Assembly (NCBI GenBank): GCA_028872015.1
Contig: JAGWLO010000005.1
Location: 1 to 64,000 of the forward strand
DNA length: 64,000 nucleotides
From: Burkholderiales bacterium
Lineage (GTDB): Bacteria > Pseudomonadota > Gammaproteobacteria > Burkholderiales > Burkholderiaceae_C
Direction of reading: 5' to 3'
Shown here: in pieces, positions 14,924-25,094 of the stretch
Position numbering within the stretch: position 1 is the first letter of the stretch
How the letters are laid out: every line of letters begins with the position of its first letter
Made by a program: the position numbers and the translations under genes
Notes under the pieces: generated by a model
Seen by the model: only the letters and a program-made list of their open reading frames with translations
Told to the model about the DNA's origin: nothing
The model's database searches: none

Positions 14924-17806
14924 CTATTGGCAGGCCTCGCAATCGGGGTTGTCGATGGCGCAGAATTTGACGTCGCTGGCCGGCTCGGCGGCCACCACCG
15001 ACGACGCGATGCCGCTCGAAGCCGCGCCCATCGAGACCGCGTTCAGCGCCCCGGGCGCGACCGTGCTCTTCTCGGAGTAGGTGGCACTCGTCGTGCGCAG
15101 GTAGTAGGTGGTCTTCAGGCCGCGCAGCCACGCCAGCTTGTAGGTCTCGTCGAGCTTGCGGCCCGAGGCGCCGGCCATGTAGATGTTGAGCGACTGCGCC
15201 TGGTCGATCCACTTCTGGCGCCGCGCGCCGGCCTCCACCAGCCAGCTGGCGTCGACCTCGAACGCGGTGCCGTACAGGCGCTTGAGCTCGTCGGGCACGC
15301 GGTCGATCGGACGCAGCGAACCGTCGAAGTGCTTGAGGTCCATCACCATCACGTCGTCCCACAGACCCAGCCGCTTGAGATCTCGCACCAGGTACTCGTT
15401 GACGACCGTGAACTCGCCCGACAGGTTGCTCTTCACCGAGAGGTTGGCGAAGCTCGGTTCGATCGAGGCGTCCACGCCGATGATGTTGCTGATGGTGGCG
15501 GTGGGCGCAATCGCCACGCAGTTGCTGTTGCGCATGCCGTGCTCGGCAATGCGCGCGCGCAGGGCCGGCCAGTCCATGCTGCTGCTGGTGTCGACCTCGA
15601 GATGGCCGCCGCGCGCCTCGCGCAGCAGCGCGAGCGAGTCCTGCGGCAGGATGCCGCGGTCCCAGAGGCTGCCGCGGTAGCTGCTGTAGCGGCCGCGCTC
15701 GGCGGCGAGCTCGGTGCTGGCCCAGTAGGCGTGGTAGCACACGGCTTCCATGCTGCGGTCGGCGAACTCCACCGCCTCGGCGCTCGCGTAGGGCAGGCGC
15801 AGCTGGTACAGGCAGTCCTGGAAGCCCATGATGCCCAGCCCCACCGGCCGGTGCTTCAGGTTGCTGTCGCGCGCCTTCTTCACCGCGTAGTAGTTGATGT
15901 CGATCACGTTGTCGAGCATGCGCATCGCGGTCGCGGTCGTGCGCTTGAGCTTGACCTGGTCGATCTCCAATCCGTTCGGACCGTCCTTCAGGTGCTGCGC
16001 GAGGTTGACGCTGCCCAGGTTGCAGACCGCGATCTCGGTGTCGCTGGTGTTGAGCGTGATCTCGGTGCACAGGTTGGAGCTGTGCACCACGCCCACGTGC
16101 TGCTGCGGGCTGCGCACGTTGCAGGCGTCCTTGAACGTGATCCAGGGATGACCGGTCTCGAACAGCATCGACAGCATCTTGCGCCACAGGTCTTTCGCCG
16201 GCATGCGCTTGTAGAGCTTGATCTCGCCGCGGTCCACCTTGGCCTCGTAGGCCGTGTAGGCGAGCTCGAAGTCGCGCCCGAACTTGTCGTGCAGGTCGGG
16301 GCAGGTGCTGGGGCTGAACAGGGTCCAGTCGCCGCCCTCCACCACCCGGCGCATGAAGAGGTCGGGGATCCAGTTGGCGGTGTTCATGTCGTGCGTGCGC
16401 CGGCGGTCGTCGCCGGTGTTCTTGCGCAGCTCGAGGAACTCTTCCAGGTCCAGGTGCCAGGTCTCCAGGTAGGCGCAGACCGCGCCCTTGCGCTTGCCGC
16501 CCTGGTTGACGGCCACGGCCGTGTCGTTGACGACCTTGAGGAAGGGCACCACGCCCTGGCTCTTGCCGTTGGTGCCCTTGATGTGGCTGCCCAGCGCGCG
16601 CACGCGGGTCCAGTCGTTGCCCAGGCCGCCGGCGAACTTGGACAGCAGCGCGTTCTCCTTCAGCGCCTCGTAGATGCCGTCGAGGTCGTCGGCCACGGTG
16701 GTGAGGTAGCAGCTGCTGAGCTGGCTGCGGCGGGTGCCTGCGTTGAACAGCGTCGGCGTGCTGCTCATGAAGTCGAAGGTCGACAGCACGTTGTAGAACT
16801 CGATCGCACGCGCCTCGCGGTCGATCTCGTTCAGCGCCAGGCCCATGGCCACGCGCATGAAGAAGGCCTGCGGCATCTCGATGCGGGCTTCCTCGATGTG
16901 CAGGAAGTAGCGGTCGTACAGCGTCTGCAGGCCGAGGTAGTCGAACTGCAGGTCGCGGCTGGCGTCGAGCGCGGCGCCGAGCTTGGCGAGGTCGAACTGC
17001 AGCAGCTTGTCGTCGAGCAGTTCGGCGCCGACACCCCGCTTGATGAACTGCGGGAAGTACTCGGCGTAGCGGGTGCCCATCTCGGCCTGGGTGACGTTCT
17101 CGCCCAGGATCTCGCGCCGGATCGTGTGCAGCAGCAGACGCGCGGTGGCGCGGGTGTAGCCCGGTTCCTTCTCGATCATGGTGCGCGCAGCCAGGATGGC
17201 GGCCTTGAAGACCTCATCCATCGGCACGCCGTCGTACAGGTTGCGCCGCGTCTCGGCCAGGATGGGATCGGCCCGCACGTCGGCGCCCAGGTCGGCGCAG
17301 GCCGACTCCACCAGCGCGTGCAGCGCGCCCATGTCGAGCGCCACGCGCTGCCCGCCCTCGGTGACGAAGACCTCGGGCGCCCGGACCGCCGCCGGCGCAC
17401 CCTGGCGCGCCCGCTCCTGGGCGCGGCGTTCGCGGTACAGCACGTAGGCCCGCGCCACTTCATGGTGGCCGCTGCGCATCAGCGCCAGCTCCACGTGGTC
17501 CTGCACGTCCTCGATGTGGAAGGTGCCGCCGCCCGGGCGCGAGCGCAGCAGCGCGCGCACCACGCCCTCGGTCAGCTGCTCCACCGTCTCGCGCACGCTG
17601 GCCGAGGCTGCGCCCTGGGTGCCGTGCACGGCCAGGAAGGCCTTCATCAGCGCCACCGCGATCTTGTTCGGCTCGAAGCTCACCACCGCGCCGTTGCGGC
17701 GGATGATCTGGTAGCCGTTGTAGGTGCCGGGGGCCGCGGCGGCGGGCTTGGCGGGGGCGCTGCCGGTGGGCGCGCCAGTCGGGACGGCGGTCGAAACTGA
17801 GTGCAT
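14924..17806 (-). CDS. nrdA: ribonucleoside-diphosphate reductase class Ia, alpha subunit
   Basis: Catalytic subunit that reduces ribonucleoside diphosphates. An N-terminal ATP-cone (IIRRNGAVVSFEPNKIAVALMKAFLAVHG, about residues 35-65) gives dATP/ATP control. The barrel has STPTLFNAGTRRSQLSSCYL (first redox Cys), SSNLCTEITL (thiyl-radical Cys and Glu) and PTATISNIIG. The C-terminal CEAC pair (DNPDCEACQ) accepts electrons from thioredoxin or glutaredoxin. Length is 960 with a Pro/Ala-rich N-terminal leader of about 30 residues. The upstream region carries a promoter and two NrdR-like boxes. Confidence 0.98.
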   Translation of the reverse strand: MHSVSTAVPTGAPTGSAPAKPAAAAPGTYNGYQIIRRNGAVVSFEPNKIAVALMKAFLAVHGTQGAASASVRETVEQLTEGVVRALLRSRPGGGTFHIEDVQDHVELALMRSGHHEVARAYVLYRERRAQERARQGAPAAVRAPEVFVTEGGQRVALDMGALHALVESACADLGADVRADPILAETRRNLYDGVPMDEVFKAAILAARTMIEKEPGYTRATARLLLHTIRREILGENVTQAEMGTRYAEYFPQFIKRGVGAELLDDKLLQFDLAKLGAALDASRDLQFDYLGLQTLYDRYFLHIEEARIEMPQAFFMRVAMGLALNEIDREARAIEFYNVLSTFDFMSSTPTLFNAGTRRSQLSSCYLTTVADDLDGIYEALKENALLSKFAGGLGNDWTRVRALGSHIKGTNGKSQGVVPFLKVVNDTAVAVNQGGKRKGAVCAYLETWHLDLEEFLELRKNTGDDRRRTHDMNTANWIPDLFMRRVVEGGDWTLFSPSTCPDLHDKFGRDFELAYTAYEAKVDRGEIKLYKRMPAKDLWRKMLSMLFETGHPWITFKDACNVRSPQQHVGVVHSSNLCTEITLNTSDTEIAVCNLGSVNLAQHLKDGPNGLEIDQVKLKRTTATAMRMLDNVIDINYYAVKKARDSNLKHRPVGLGIMGFQDCLYQLRLPYASAEAVEFADRSMEAVCYHAYWASTELAAERGRYSSYRGSLWDRGILPQDSLALLREARGGHLEVDTSSSMDWPALRARIAEHGMRNSNCVAIAPTATISNIIGVDASIEPSFANLSVKSNLSGEFTVVNEYLVRDLKRLGLWDDVMVMDLKHFDGSLRPIDRVPDELKRLYGTAFEVDASWLVEAGARRQKWIDQAQSLNIYMAGASGRKLDETYKLAWLRGLKTTYYLRTTSATYSEKSTVAPGALNAVSMGAASSGIASSVVAAEPASDVKFCAIDNPDCEACQ

Positions 17807-17997
17807 TCAATCCCCTCGGATGGGTCTCGTGGCGTGGATGGTGGGATGGGGCGATGACGCCGCGCGGCGGGCCGGCCAGGCCGGCGCCGGGCCGGGGGGA
17901 CCGAGGCGCCGCTCGCAGCGACGGCCCGGGTGCCGATCGGCACCGCGATCGGCGCGAGAGCCGGCGCCTTCGCCGCTGGGCTGCATTATCACCGCGC

Positions 17998-18045
17998 CCA
18001 CTATATCTGGGGCCTCGCACCCCCACAAGGCACTACCGCTAGTGT
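17998..18045 (-). promoter_or_regulatory. nrdA promoter with paired NrdR-like boxes
   Basis: On the minus strand TTGTGG and TATAGT are separated by exactly 17 bases, a plausible sigma-70 promoter. The -10 lies in a 16-base NrdR-like box (17998-18013, core CTATATCTGG on the plus strand). A second box at 18030-18045 is the inverted repeat CACTA-CCGC-TAGTG. The two start 32 bases apart, about three helical turns, as expected for cooperative NrdR binding. The nrdR gene is not in the window. The boxes lie about 190-240 bases before the nrdA start. Confidence 0.7.
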
Positions 18046-18092
18046 CCCGTCGGGACCTTCCCGGATCGGCGCACGTGCCGACGGGGCCGCGG

Positions 18093-19628
<1,536 letters not shown>

Positions 19629-19646
19629 GGGATCTGGCCTTGCAGC

Positions 19647-21590
19647 TCACCGGCCCAGGGGCAGCGGCGCCGCGCCGACTGCCACGGCCAGCGGCGCCTG
19701 GCGCATGCGCACGACGAACTGGTTGCGCCGCCGCTCGGTCGAGGGTCGCGGCCGGTACTCGATGCTGGCACCGTAACGCTCGCAGAGCTCGCGGCAAATG
19801 TACAGGCCGAGGCCCGAGCCACGGCTGCGCGTGCTGAAGAAGGGCTCGAACAGGTGGCGCTCGATCTCGGGCGCGATCGGTGTGCCGTCGCTGGCCACCG
19901 ACAGCACCACCCACTGCTCGTCACGCGCATCGAGCCGCAACAGGATGGCGCCCGTGGCCTCGCTGGCGTGGCGTTGTGCGTTGTCGAGCAGGTTCACCAG
20001 CACGCGGCGCAGGTGCTCGTGGTCGAAGCGCACGCCCAGCGCCTGGCCGGGCAACTCGATCTGCAGCCGGCCCTCGCCACCCAGCGCCACCCGCGCCGTG
20101 CGCGCCCAGTCGCCCGCGGCCTCGGCCACCGCCGAGGTTGCGTCGATGGGCCCGGCCTCCAGCGCGGCCCCCGGTGCGACTTCGAGCACATCGTCGACCA
20201 GGCGCTTGAGGCGATGCACGTTGTCGGCCACCATCTGGGCCAGTCGGCGCTGCGCCGGCGGCAGGTCGTCCTCGAGCAGCAGCGCATTGGCCTGCGCCAC
20301 CGCGGCCAGCGGGTTGCGGATCTCGTGCGCGATGCCGGCCGACATGCGGCCCATGGCGGCGAGCTTTTCCTGCCGGATGCGGGCCTGCAAGGTGCGCAGG
20401 TCTTCCAGCAGCAGCACGGCAAAGGGCTCGTTCACCGCGTCGGGGGCGCCCCCGAGGGCGGCCACCGGGCCGCTGTGATCGGCCGCGGTGCGCGCACGCA
20501 TGAAGCGCACGCGCAGGCGCAGCGTGCGCAGGTGGCCCTGGCCGAAATCCAGCCCCACGTCGCGCCCGCCCTCGGGCCAGCTGCCATCGGCCAGGGCCCG
20601 CTCGGCAGCCTGCTGCAGGCCGCCCCATACCGGCCGCGCCGACAGCGTGAAAGGCGCCGGCGGGCCCAGGCCCTGATCCACCAGCAGGGCCCGCGCCGCC
20701 GGGTTGGCTGCGCGCACGCGCAGCCGGCGGTCGACCACCAGCACGCCGTCGGCCATCTCCTCGATCACCAGCCGGTTCAGCTGCGCCTGCTGGCGTGCCA
20801 CCTCGAGGCTGCCCCGCGCGGCCAGCTCCTCGCGCGCCAGCCGACCGGCCAGCTCGCCGGCGAGCAACGCGATGACGAACATGCCCAGCCCCGCCAGGCC
20901 CGACTGCATCATCAGCGCCGGCGCGTCGGCGCTGACGAGCGCCGCGCGCCAGGCCACCACCAGCAGCATCAGTGCCACCCCGGCGGCGGTGGCCAGCGCC
21001 AGCAGGCGTGCCGTCAGCACGCCGGCCATCAGCACCGGCAGCGCCAGCAGCGCGCCGTAGTTGAAGGCCGCGCCGTTGTCCAGCAGGTGCATCAGCGTGA
21101 AGGCCAGCAGATCGACGCCGATGGTGGCCAGCCATTGCCGGCGTCGTTGGCGGGCCTGTTCCTGCGGCTGGGTCAGCGCGCCGAAACGCGGCAGCAGCCA
21201 CAGCGTGACGGCCTGGACCGCGTACACCATCGACACCAGCGCCAGCCACTCGTTGCCGCGGCTGCCGAACAGGCTGCCCAGCCCGAGCGCCACCACGAGC
21301 ACGATACCGATGGCCGCGCGCGCGGCGGCATAGGTGCGGTAGACGCGCGCCAGCGCACTGTCCTGCGCCTGCACGATGCGGCGCGCCTGGCGCAGCAGGA
21401 AGCGGCTGTCGGCGGGCGCATCGCCGGCGGCGAGCCAGCCGGGATCGAAGAACGACTCGGGCGCGGCACTGGGCTCGCTGCCGGAGAAGGCGCCGAAAAA
21501 GGAGTCATCGCGCCGACGGCCGGGGCCGCGGCGATCTTTGCGGCGGCGGTCGCCGGCGCGGCGTTCGGCGTCGTGGGCGTTCATCGGCAC
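19647..21590 (-). CDS. pilS: membrane sensor histidine kinase, PilS-like
   Basis: A 647-residue kinase. A charged N-terminus (DAERRAGDRRRKDRRGPGRRRD) is followed by about six membrane helices (residues 100-240), a PAS-like region (MADGVLVVDRRLRVRAANPAARALL), the phospho-accepting His in AGIAHEIRNPLAAV, an N-box (LVNLLDNAQRHAS) and a G-box (GSGLGLYICRELCERYG). Six helices plus PAS is the PilS plan. It lies upstream of pilR in the same direction and should phosphorylate PilR. The second Met at 21584 is an equally good start. Confidence 0.85.
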   Translation of the reverse strand: MPMNAHDAERRAGDRRRKDRRGPGRRRDDSFFGAFSGSEPSAAPESFFDPGWLAAGDAPADSRFLLRQARRIVQAQDSALARVYRTYAAARAAIGIVLVVALGLGSLFGSRGNEWLALVSMVYAVQAVTLWLLPRFGALTQPQEQARQRRRQWLATIGVDLLAFTLMHLLDNGAAFNYGALLALPVLMAGVLTARLLALATAAGVALMLLVVAWRAALVSADAPALMMQSGLAGLGMFVIALLAGELAGRLAREELAARGSLEVARQQAQLNRLVIEEMADGVLVVDRRLRVRAANPAARALLVDQGLGPPAPFTLSARPVWGGLQQAAERALADGSWPEGGRDVGLDFGQGHLRTLRLRVRFMRARTAADHSGPVAALGGAPDAVNEPFAVLLLEDLRTLQARIRQEKLAAMGRMSAGIAHEIRNPLAAVAQANALLLEDDLPPAQRRLAQMVADNVHRLKRLVDDVLEVAPGAALEAGPIDATSAVAEAAGDWARTARVALGGEGRLQIELPGQALGVRFDHEHLRRVLVNLLDNAQRHASEATGAILLRLDARDEQWVVLSVASDGTPIAPEIERHLFEPFFSTRSRGSGLGLYICRELCERYGASIEYRPRPSTERRRNQFVVRMRQAPLAVAVGAAPLPLGR

Positions 21591-21654
21591 GTCATCGGTA
21601 CGCCATCGGTGCGCTCGGGCGGCGGGTGCGTTCGCGCGGCCGGCGGCGGGCCCC

Positions 21655-21903
21655 TCAGGCCGGCCCCCGCGGGCCGGCCAGGCGGTGCGCCTCGCCGCAA
21701 TAGGGGCGGCCGGCGGCGTCCTTCACCGCTTCGGACTGCGGCAGGTGCACGCCGCAATGGGTGCAGGCCAGCATCTGCTCGCGCGCGGCGCCGTCGCCGG
21801 TGCGGTGGCGCCGGGTTGGTGGCGGCGGCGCTGCGTTGCCGCGGCCCCTGGAACCCATCATCCAGGCCACCACCAGCACCAGGATCACCAGCAGGTACTT
21901 CAT
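21655..21903 (-). CDS. PP0621-like small membrane protein with zinc-ribbon cysteines
   Basis: An 82-residue protein with one N-terminal membrane helix (MKYLLVILVLVVAWMMG), a basic linker and a CTHCGVHLPQSEAV...YCGEAHR segment that looks like a treble-clef zinc site. This matches the PP0621-type family of unknown function, often found next to pilS in this group. It precedes pilS by 64 bases in the same direction. Confidence 0.75.
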   Translation of the reverse strand: MKYLLVILVLVVAWMMGSRGRGNAAPPPPTRRHRTGDGAAREQMLACTHCGVHLPQSEAVKDAAGRPYCGEAHRLAGPRGPA

Positions 21904-21937
21904 CGCGTCAGCGCAACTTCACCGTCAGCACCGGTGT

Positions 21938-22795
21938 TCAACCCGGCGCCCGGCCCAGCACGACCTCGAGCACGAAGCGCGAGCCGGCATAGGCCAGCAG
22001 CAACAGCACGGTGCCGGCATACAGCCAGCCGGTGGCGCGGCGGCCGCGCCAGCCGCGCAGGCGCCGGCCCAGCAGCAGTCCCGCGAACACCAGCCAGGCC
22101 ACGATGGAGAACACCGCCTTGTGGTCACCCCAGAGCTGCCAGCGCGTGGTCGTCATCAGCCCCAGCACGATGGCGCCGCTGAGGATGACGAAGCCGGCCT
22201 GGACGAAGCGGAACGTGAGCCGCTCGAGCTGCAGCAGCGGCAGGCCGAGCGCCTGGCCCGCGGGCGGCGCCTTGGGCGCGCCGGGCGCGCCTGCACGCAA
22301 GCGCCGCTCGGCCGCGTCGAGCAGCAGGCCGTGCAGCACGGCGGCGCCGAACAGCGCGTACGAACCCACGCCGAGCGCGAAGTGCAGCGGCGCCAGGCGC
22401 GAGGTGATCGGCCGCAACTCACCGGGGAACACCGCGCACACCGCCACCACCACCAGCCCCGCCGCAGCCAGCCACTGGCGCACGCCGGGCAGCGGGACGA
22501 AGCGGCTCTCGACGCTGTACACGCCGATGACCAGCCATACCGTGAGCGAGAGCACGGGCGCGAACCCGAGCCGCGCACCCGGGCCGGCCAGGCCGACGCC
22601 GCCGATGTCGGCCACCAGCAGCAGTGCCTGCAGCACCCAGCCGCCGAGCAGTGCCAACGGGGCCAGGCGGCGCAGTGCCGCCAGCGGCAGCGCCGCCAGC
22701 CCGTACAGCACCAGCGTGGCCGCCACCATCGGGATGCCGCCCCCGGGCGCCAGCGTGGGCGCGAGCAGGGGCGAGGCGGTCGATAGAATCATCAT
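21938..22795 (-). CDS. cytochrome c assembly family membrane protein (CcsA/YpjD-like)
   Basis: A 285-residue protein with about eight membrane helices. The core HFALGVGSYALFGAAVLHGLLL and RWQLWGDHKAVFSIVAWLVFAGLLLGRRLRGWRGRRATGW carries the conserved His/Trp pattern of the CcsA/HemX/YpjD family linked to haem handling in cytochrome c maturation. The position, divergent from ffh by 46 bases, matches the E. coli ypjD-ffh arrangement. The start was set at the paired Met at 22795; the frame is open for 150 more codons, but those residues are not membrane-like and overlap ffh. Confidence 0.85.
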   Translation of the reverse strand: MMILSTASPLLAPTLAPGGGIPMVAATLVLYGLAALPLAALRRLAPLALLGGWVLQALLLVADIGGVGLAGPGARLGFAPVLSLTVWLVIGVYSVESRFVPLPGVRQWLAAAGLVVVAVCAVFPGELRPITSRLAPLHFALGVGSYALFGAAVLHGLLLDAAERRLRAGAPGAPKAPPAGQALGLPLLQLERLTFRFVQAGFVILSGAIVLGLMTTTRWQLWGDHKAVFSIVAWLVFAGLLLGRRLRGWRGRRATGWLYAGTVLLLLAYAGSRFVLEVVLGRAPG

Positions 22796-22841
22796 GACAG
22801 TGTACTGACCGCGGGCGCCGCTACGGCCGCCTGCCGACGCG

Positions 22842-24227
22842 ATGGCCTCCACCCTTGCCGACCGCCTGTCCCGGCTGGTCAAGACCATGCGGGGCCAGGC
22901 CCGCATCACCGAGAGCAACGTGCAGGACATGCTGCGCGAGGTGCGCATGGCGCTGCTCGAGGCCGACGTGGCCGTGCCCGTGGTGCGCGACTTCATCGCC
23001 CGCGTCAAGGAACAGGCGCTGGGCCAGACCGTGGCCGACTCGCTGAACCCCGGCCAGGCGCTGGTGGGCATCGTGCACAAGGAGCTGGCCGCCACCATGG
23101 GCGCAGGCCCCGGGGCCGCGGCGAGCGGGCTCAACCTGGCCACCCAGCCGCCGGCGGTGATCCTGATGGCCGGCCTGCAGGGCGCCGGCAAGACCACCAC
23201 CACGGCCAAGCTGGCCAAGCACCTGATCACCCAGCGCAAGAAGAAGGTGCTCACGGTGTCGGCCGACGTCTACCGGCCGGCGGCCATCGAGCAGCTGAAG
23301 ACGGTGACGGCGCAGGCTGGGGCCGAGTGGTTTCCTTCGACGCCCGAGCAGGCGCCGCGCGACATCGCGCTGGCCGCGCTCGACCACGCCCGGCGCCACT
23401 ACTTCGACGTGCTGCTGGTGGACACCGCGGGCCGGCTGGGCATCGACGCGGCCATGATGGCCGAGATCAGCGCGCTGCACGCGGCGCTGAACCCGATCGA
23501 GACGCTGTTCGTGGTCGACGCCATGCAGGGCCAGGACGCGGTGAACACGGCGCGCGCCTTCAAGGACGCACTGCCGCTCACCGGCGTGGTGCTCACCAAG
23601 CTCGACGGCGATTCGCGCGGCGGCGCGGCGCTGTCGGTGCGGCAGGTGACGGGCGTGCCGATCAAGTTCGCCGGTGTCTCCGAGAAGATCGACGGCCTGG
23701 AGGTGTTCGACGCCGAGCGCCACGCCGGGCGCGTGCTGGGCATGGGCGACATCGTGGCCCTGGTCGAGGAAGTGCAGAAGGGCGTCGACGTCGCAGCGGC
23801 GCAGAAGTTCGCCGACAAGATGAAGTCGGGCGGCGGCTTCGACCTCGAGGACTTCCGCGACCAGATCTCGCAGATGAAGAAGATGGGCGGCCTGTCCGGC
23901 CTGATGGACAAGCTGCCGAGCCAGCTCACCGGCAAGGCCGGCAACCTGGGCCCGGCCGAGGTGGACCGCGCCGAGCGCGACGTCAAGCGCATGGAGGGCA
24001 TCATCTGCTCGATGACGCCCCAGGAACGGCGCAAGCCCGAGCTCATCAAGGCCAGCCGCAAGCGCCGCATCGCCAGCGGCGCCGGGGTTCAGGTGCAGGA
24101 GGTGAACCGGCTGCTGAACCAGTTCGAGCAGATGCAGGGCATGATGAAGAAGCTCAAGGGCGGCGGCCTGATGAAGATGATGAAGCGCATGGGCGGCATG
24201 GGCGGCGTGGGCGGCGGACCGCGATGA
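22842..24227 (+). CDS. ffh: signal recognition particle GTPase
   Basis: Binds 4.5S RNA and signal sequences to target inner-membrane proteins. An N domain (TESNVQDMLREVRMALLEADVAVPVV) precedes the GTPase G1 (GLQGAGKTTTTAKLAKHL), the DTAGRLGID and TKLDGDSRGGAALS motifs and the Met-rich M domain with the RRIASGAGVQVQEVNRLLNQFEQM RNA-binding segment. It has 461 residues, a normal length. The receptor ftsY is less than 1 kb downstream on the other strand. A short perfect hairpin (GCGTGAA-TTG-TTCACGC, 24230-24246) follows the stop but has no T-run. Confidence 0.98.
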   Translation: MASTLADRLSRLVKTMRGQARITESNVQDMLREVRMALLEADVAVPVVRDFIARVKEQALGQTVADSLNPGQALVGIVHKELAATMGAGPGAAASGLNLATQPPAVILMAGLQGAGKTTTTAKLAKHLITQRKKKVLTVSADVYRPAAIEQLKTVTAQAGAEWFPSTPEQAPRDIALAALDHARRHYFDVLLVDTAGRLGIDAAMMAEISALHAALNPIETLFVVDAMQGQDAVNTARAFKDALPLTGVVLTKLDGDSRGGAALSVRQVTGVPIKFAGVSEKIDGLEVFDAERHAGRVLGMGDIVALVEEVQKGVDVAAAQKFADKMKSGGGFDLEDFRDQISQMKKMGGLSGLMDKLPSQLTGKAGNLGPAEVDRAERDVKRMEGIICSMTPQERRKPELIKASRKRRIASGAGVQVQEVNRLLNQFEQMQGMMKKLKGGGLMKMMKRMGGMGGVGGGPR

Positions 24228-24375
24228 CGGCGTGAATTGTTCACGCCCGCTTGCGGCCGCGCTGCGAGCGGATACGAATCGACACCGGTGTTGTGCGGCG
24301 CCGGGTTGATCGCCGCGGCGGCAGGGTCGATGGTCCAGGGGCACCTCGACACTTGGTCAACCGCCGCCCACCGCC

Positions 24376-25077
24376 ATGGACCTTCCGACACCGACGACTG
24401 CCTTCGCCCTGCCGGCCAGCGTCGCCCTGCTGCTGGCCTGGGCACTGATGCGGCTGCGCCAGCGCCAGCAGTCGCGCCGCGGCGCGGCGCGCGAGGCGCT
24501 GGACACGGTGGCTGCCTGGCCGCCCGAGGCCGCGCGCGTGCTGACCGTGGACGAGCGCCAAGCCTACGACCTGCTGCGCCGCGCCATGCCGGGCTTTCTG
24601 GTGCTGGCGCAGGTGCCGCTGTCGCGCTTCCTGCGCGTGCCCTCGCGCCACTCCTACACCGACTGGCTGCAGCGCGTGGGCTCGCTCAGCGCCGACCTGT
24701 TGCTGTGCGATGCCGGCTCGCGCGTGCTCGCCGTGATCGACATCCGGGCCGTGGACGAGAGCGCGCGCAGCCGCCGCCGCCACGAGCGCATGGCGCGCGT
24801 GCTCGGCGCCGCCGGCATCCGCGTGCACACCTGGCGCGAAGGCCAGTTGCCCGCGGTGGCCGAGGTGCGCCACGTGCTGGCGCCGCTGGCCGGGGCGGCC
24901 ACGCCCGGCACCAAGCCCACGCCGTCGCGGCCGATGCCGCTGATCCCGGTGCCGGAGATCGCCGAGCTGCTGGCCGATGGCGACCGCGCCGCGCTTGCCG
25001 CCGTCTTCGACCCGGCGCTGGAGCCCGTGCCTTCGGCCTTCTTCGAAGACCTCGATCCCGCCGGCGCGCAACGTTGA
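24376..25077 (+). CDS. DUF2726-domain membrane-anchored protein
   Basis: A 233-residue protein with one N-terminal membrane helix (about residues 8-28), a basic stretch, then a nuclease-like DUF2726 fold: ERQAYDLLRRAMPGFLVLAQVPLSRFL, DLLLCDAGSRVLAVIDIRA and a C-terminal helix RHERMARVLGAAGIRVHTW. The 'DLL.CD....AVIDI' segment recalls the PD-(D/E)xK restriction-like core, though catalytic function is unproven. It sits between ffh and ftsY and converges with ftsY. Role unknown. Confidence 0.75.
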   Translation: MDLPTPTTAFALPASVALLLAWALMRLRQRQQSRRGAAREALDTVAAWPPEAARVLTVDERQAYDLLRRAMPGFLVLAQVPLSRFLRVPSRHSYTDWLQRVGSLSADLLLCDAGSRVLAVIDIRAVDESARSRRRHERMARVLGAAGIRVHTWREGQLPAVAEVRHVLAPLAGAATPGTKPTPSRPMPLIPVPEIAELLADGDRAALAAVFDPALEPVPSAFFEDLDPAGAQR

Positions 25078-25094
25078 GGGTCCGCCCAGCCCGA

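Noticed and set aside
14927..17800. A 957-residue plus-strand open frame opposite nrdA
   Set aside because: Exact antisense shadow of nrdA, with composition of reverse-complement coding sequence and no recognisable motif.
22781..22830. Divergent promoter candidates (TAGAAT and TACACT) between the CcsA-like gene and ffh
   Set aside because: Both -10-like hexamers lack any -35, and their positions overlap the start codon of the CcsA-like gene, so assignment would be guesswork.
24230..24246. Perfect hairpin GCGTGAA-TTG-TTCACGC just after ffh as a terminator
   Set aside because: The stem is short and no T-run follows, so termination cannot be claimed; it may be a chance palindrome.
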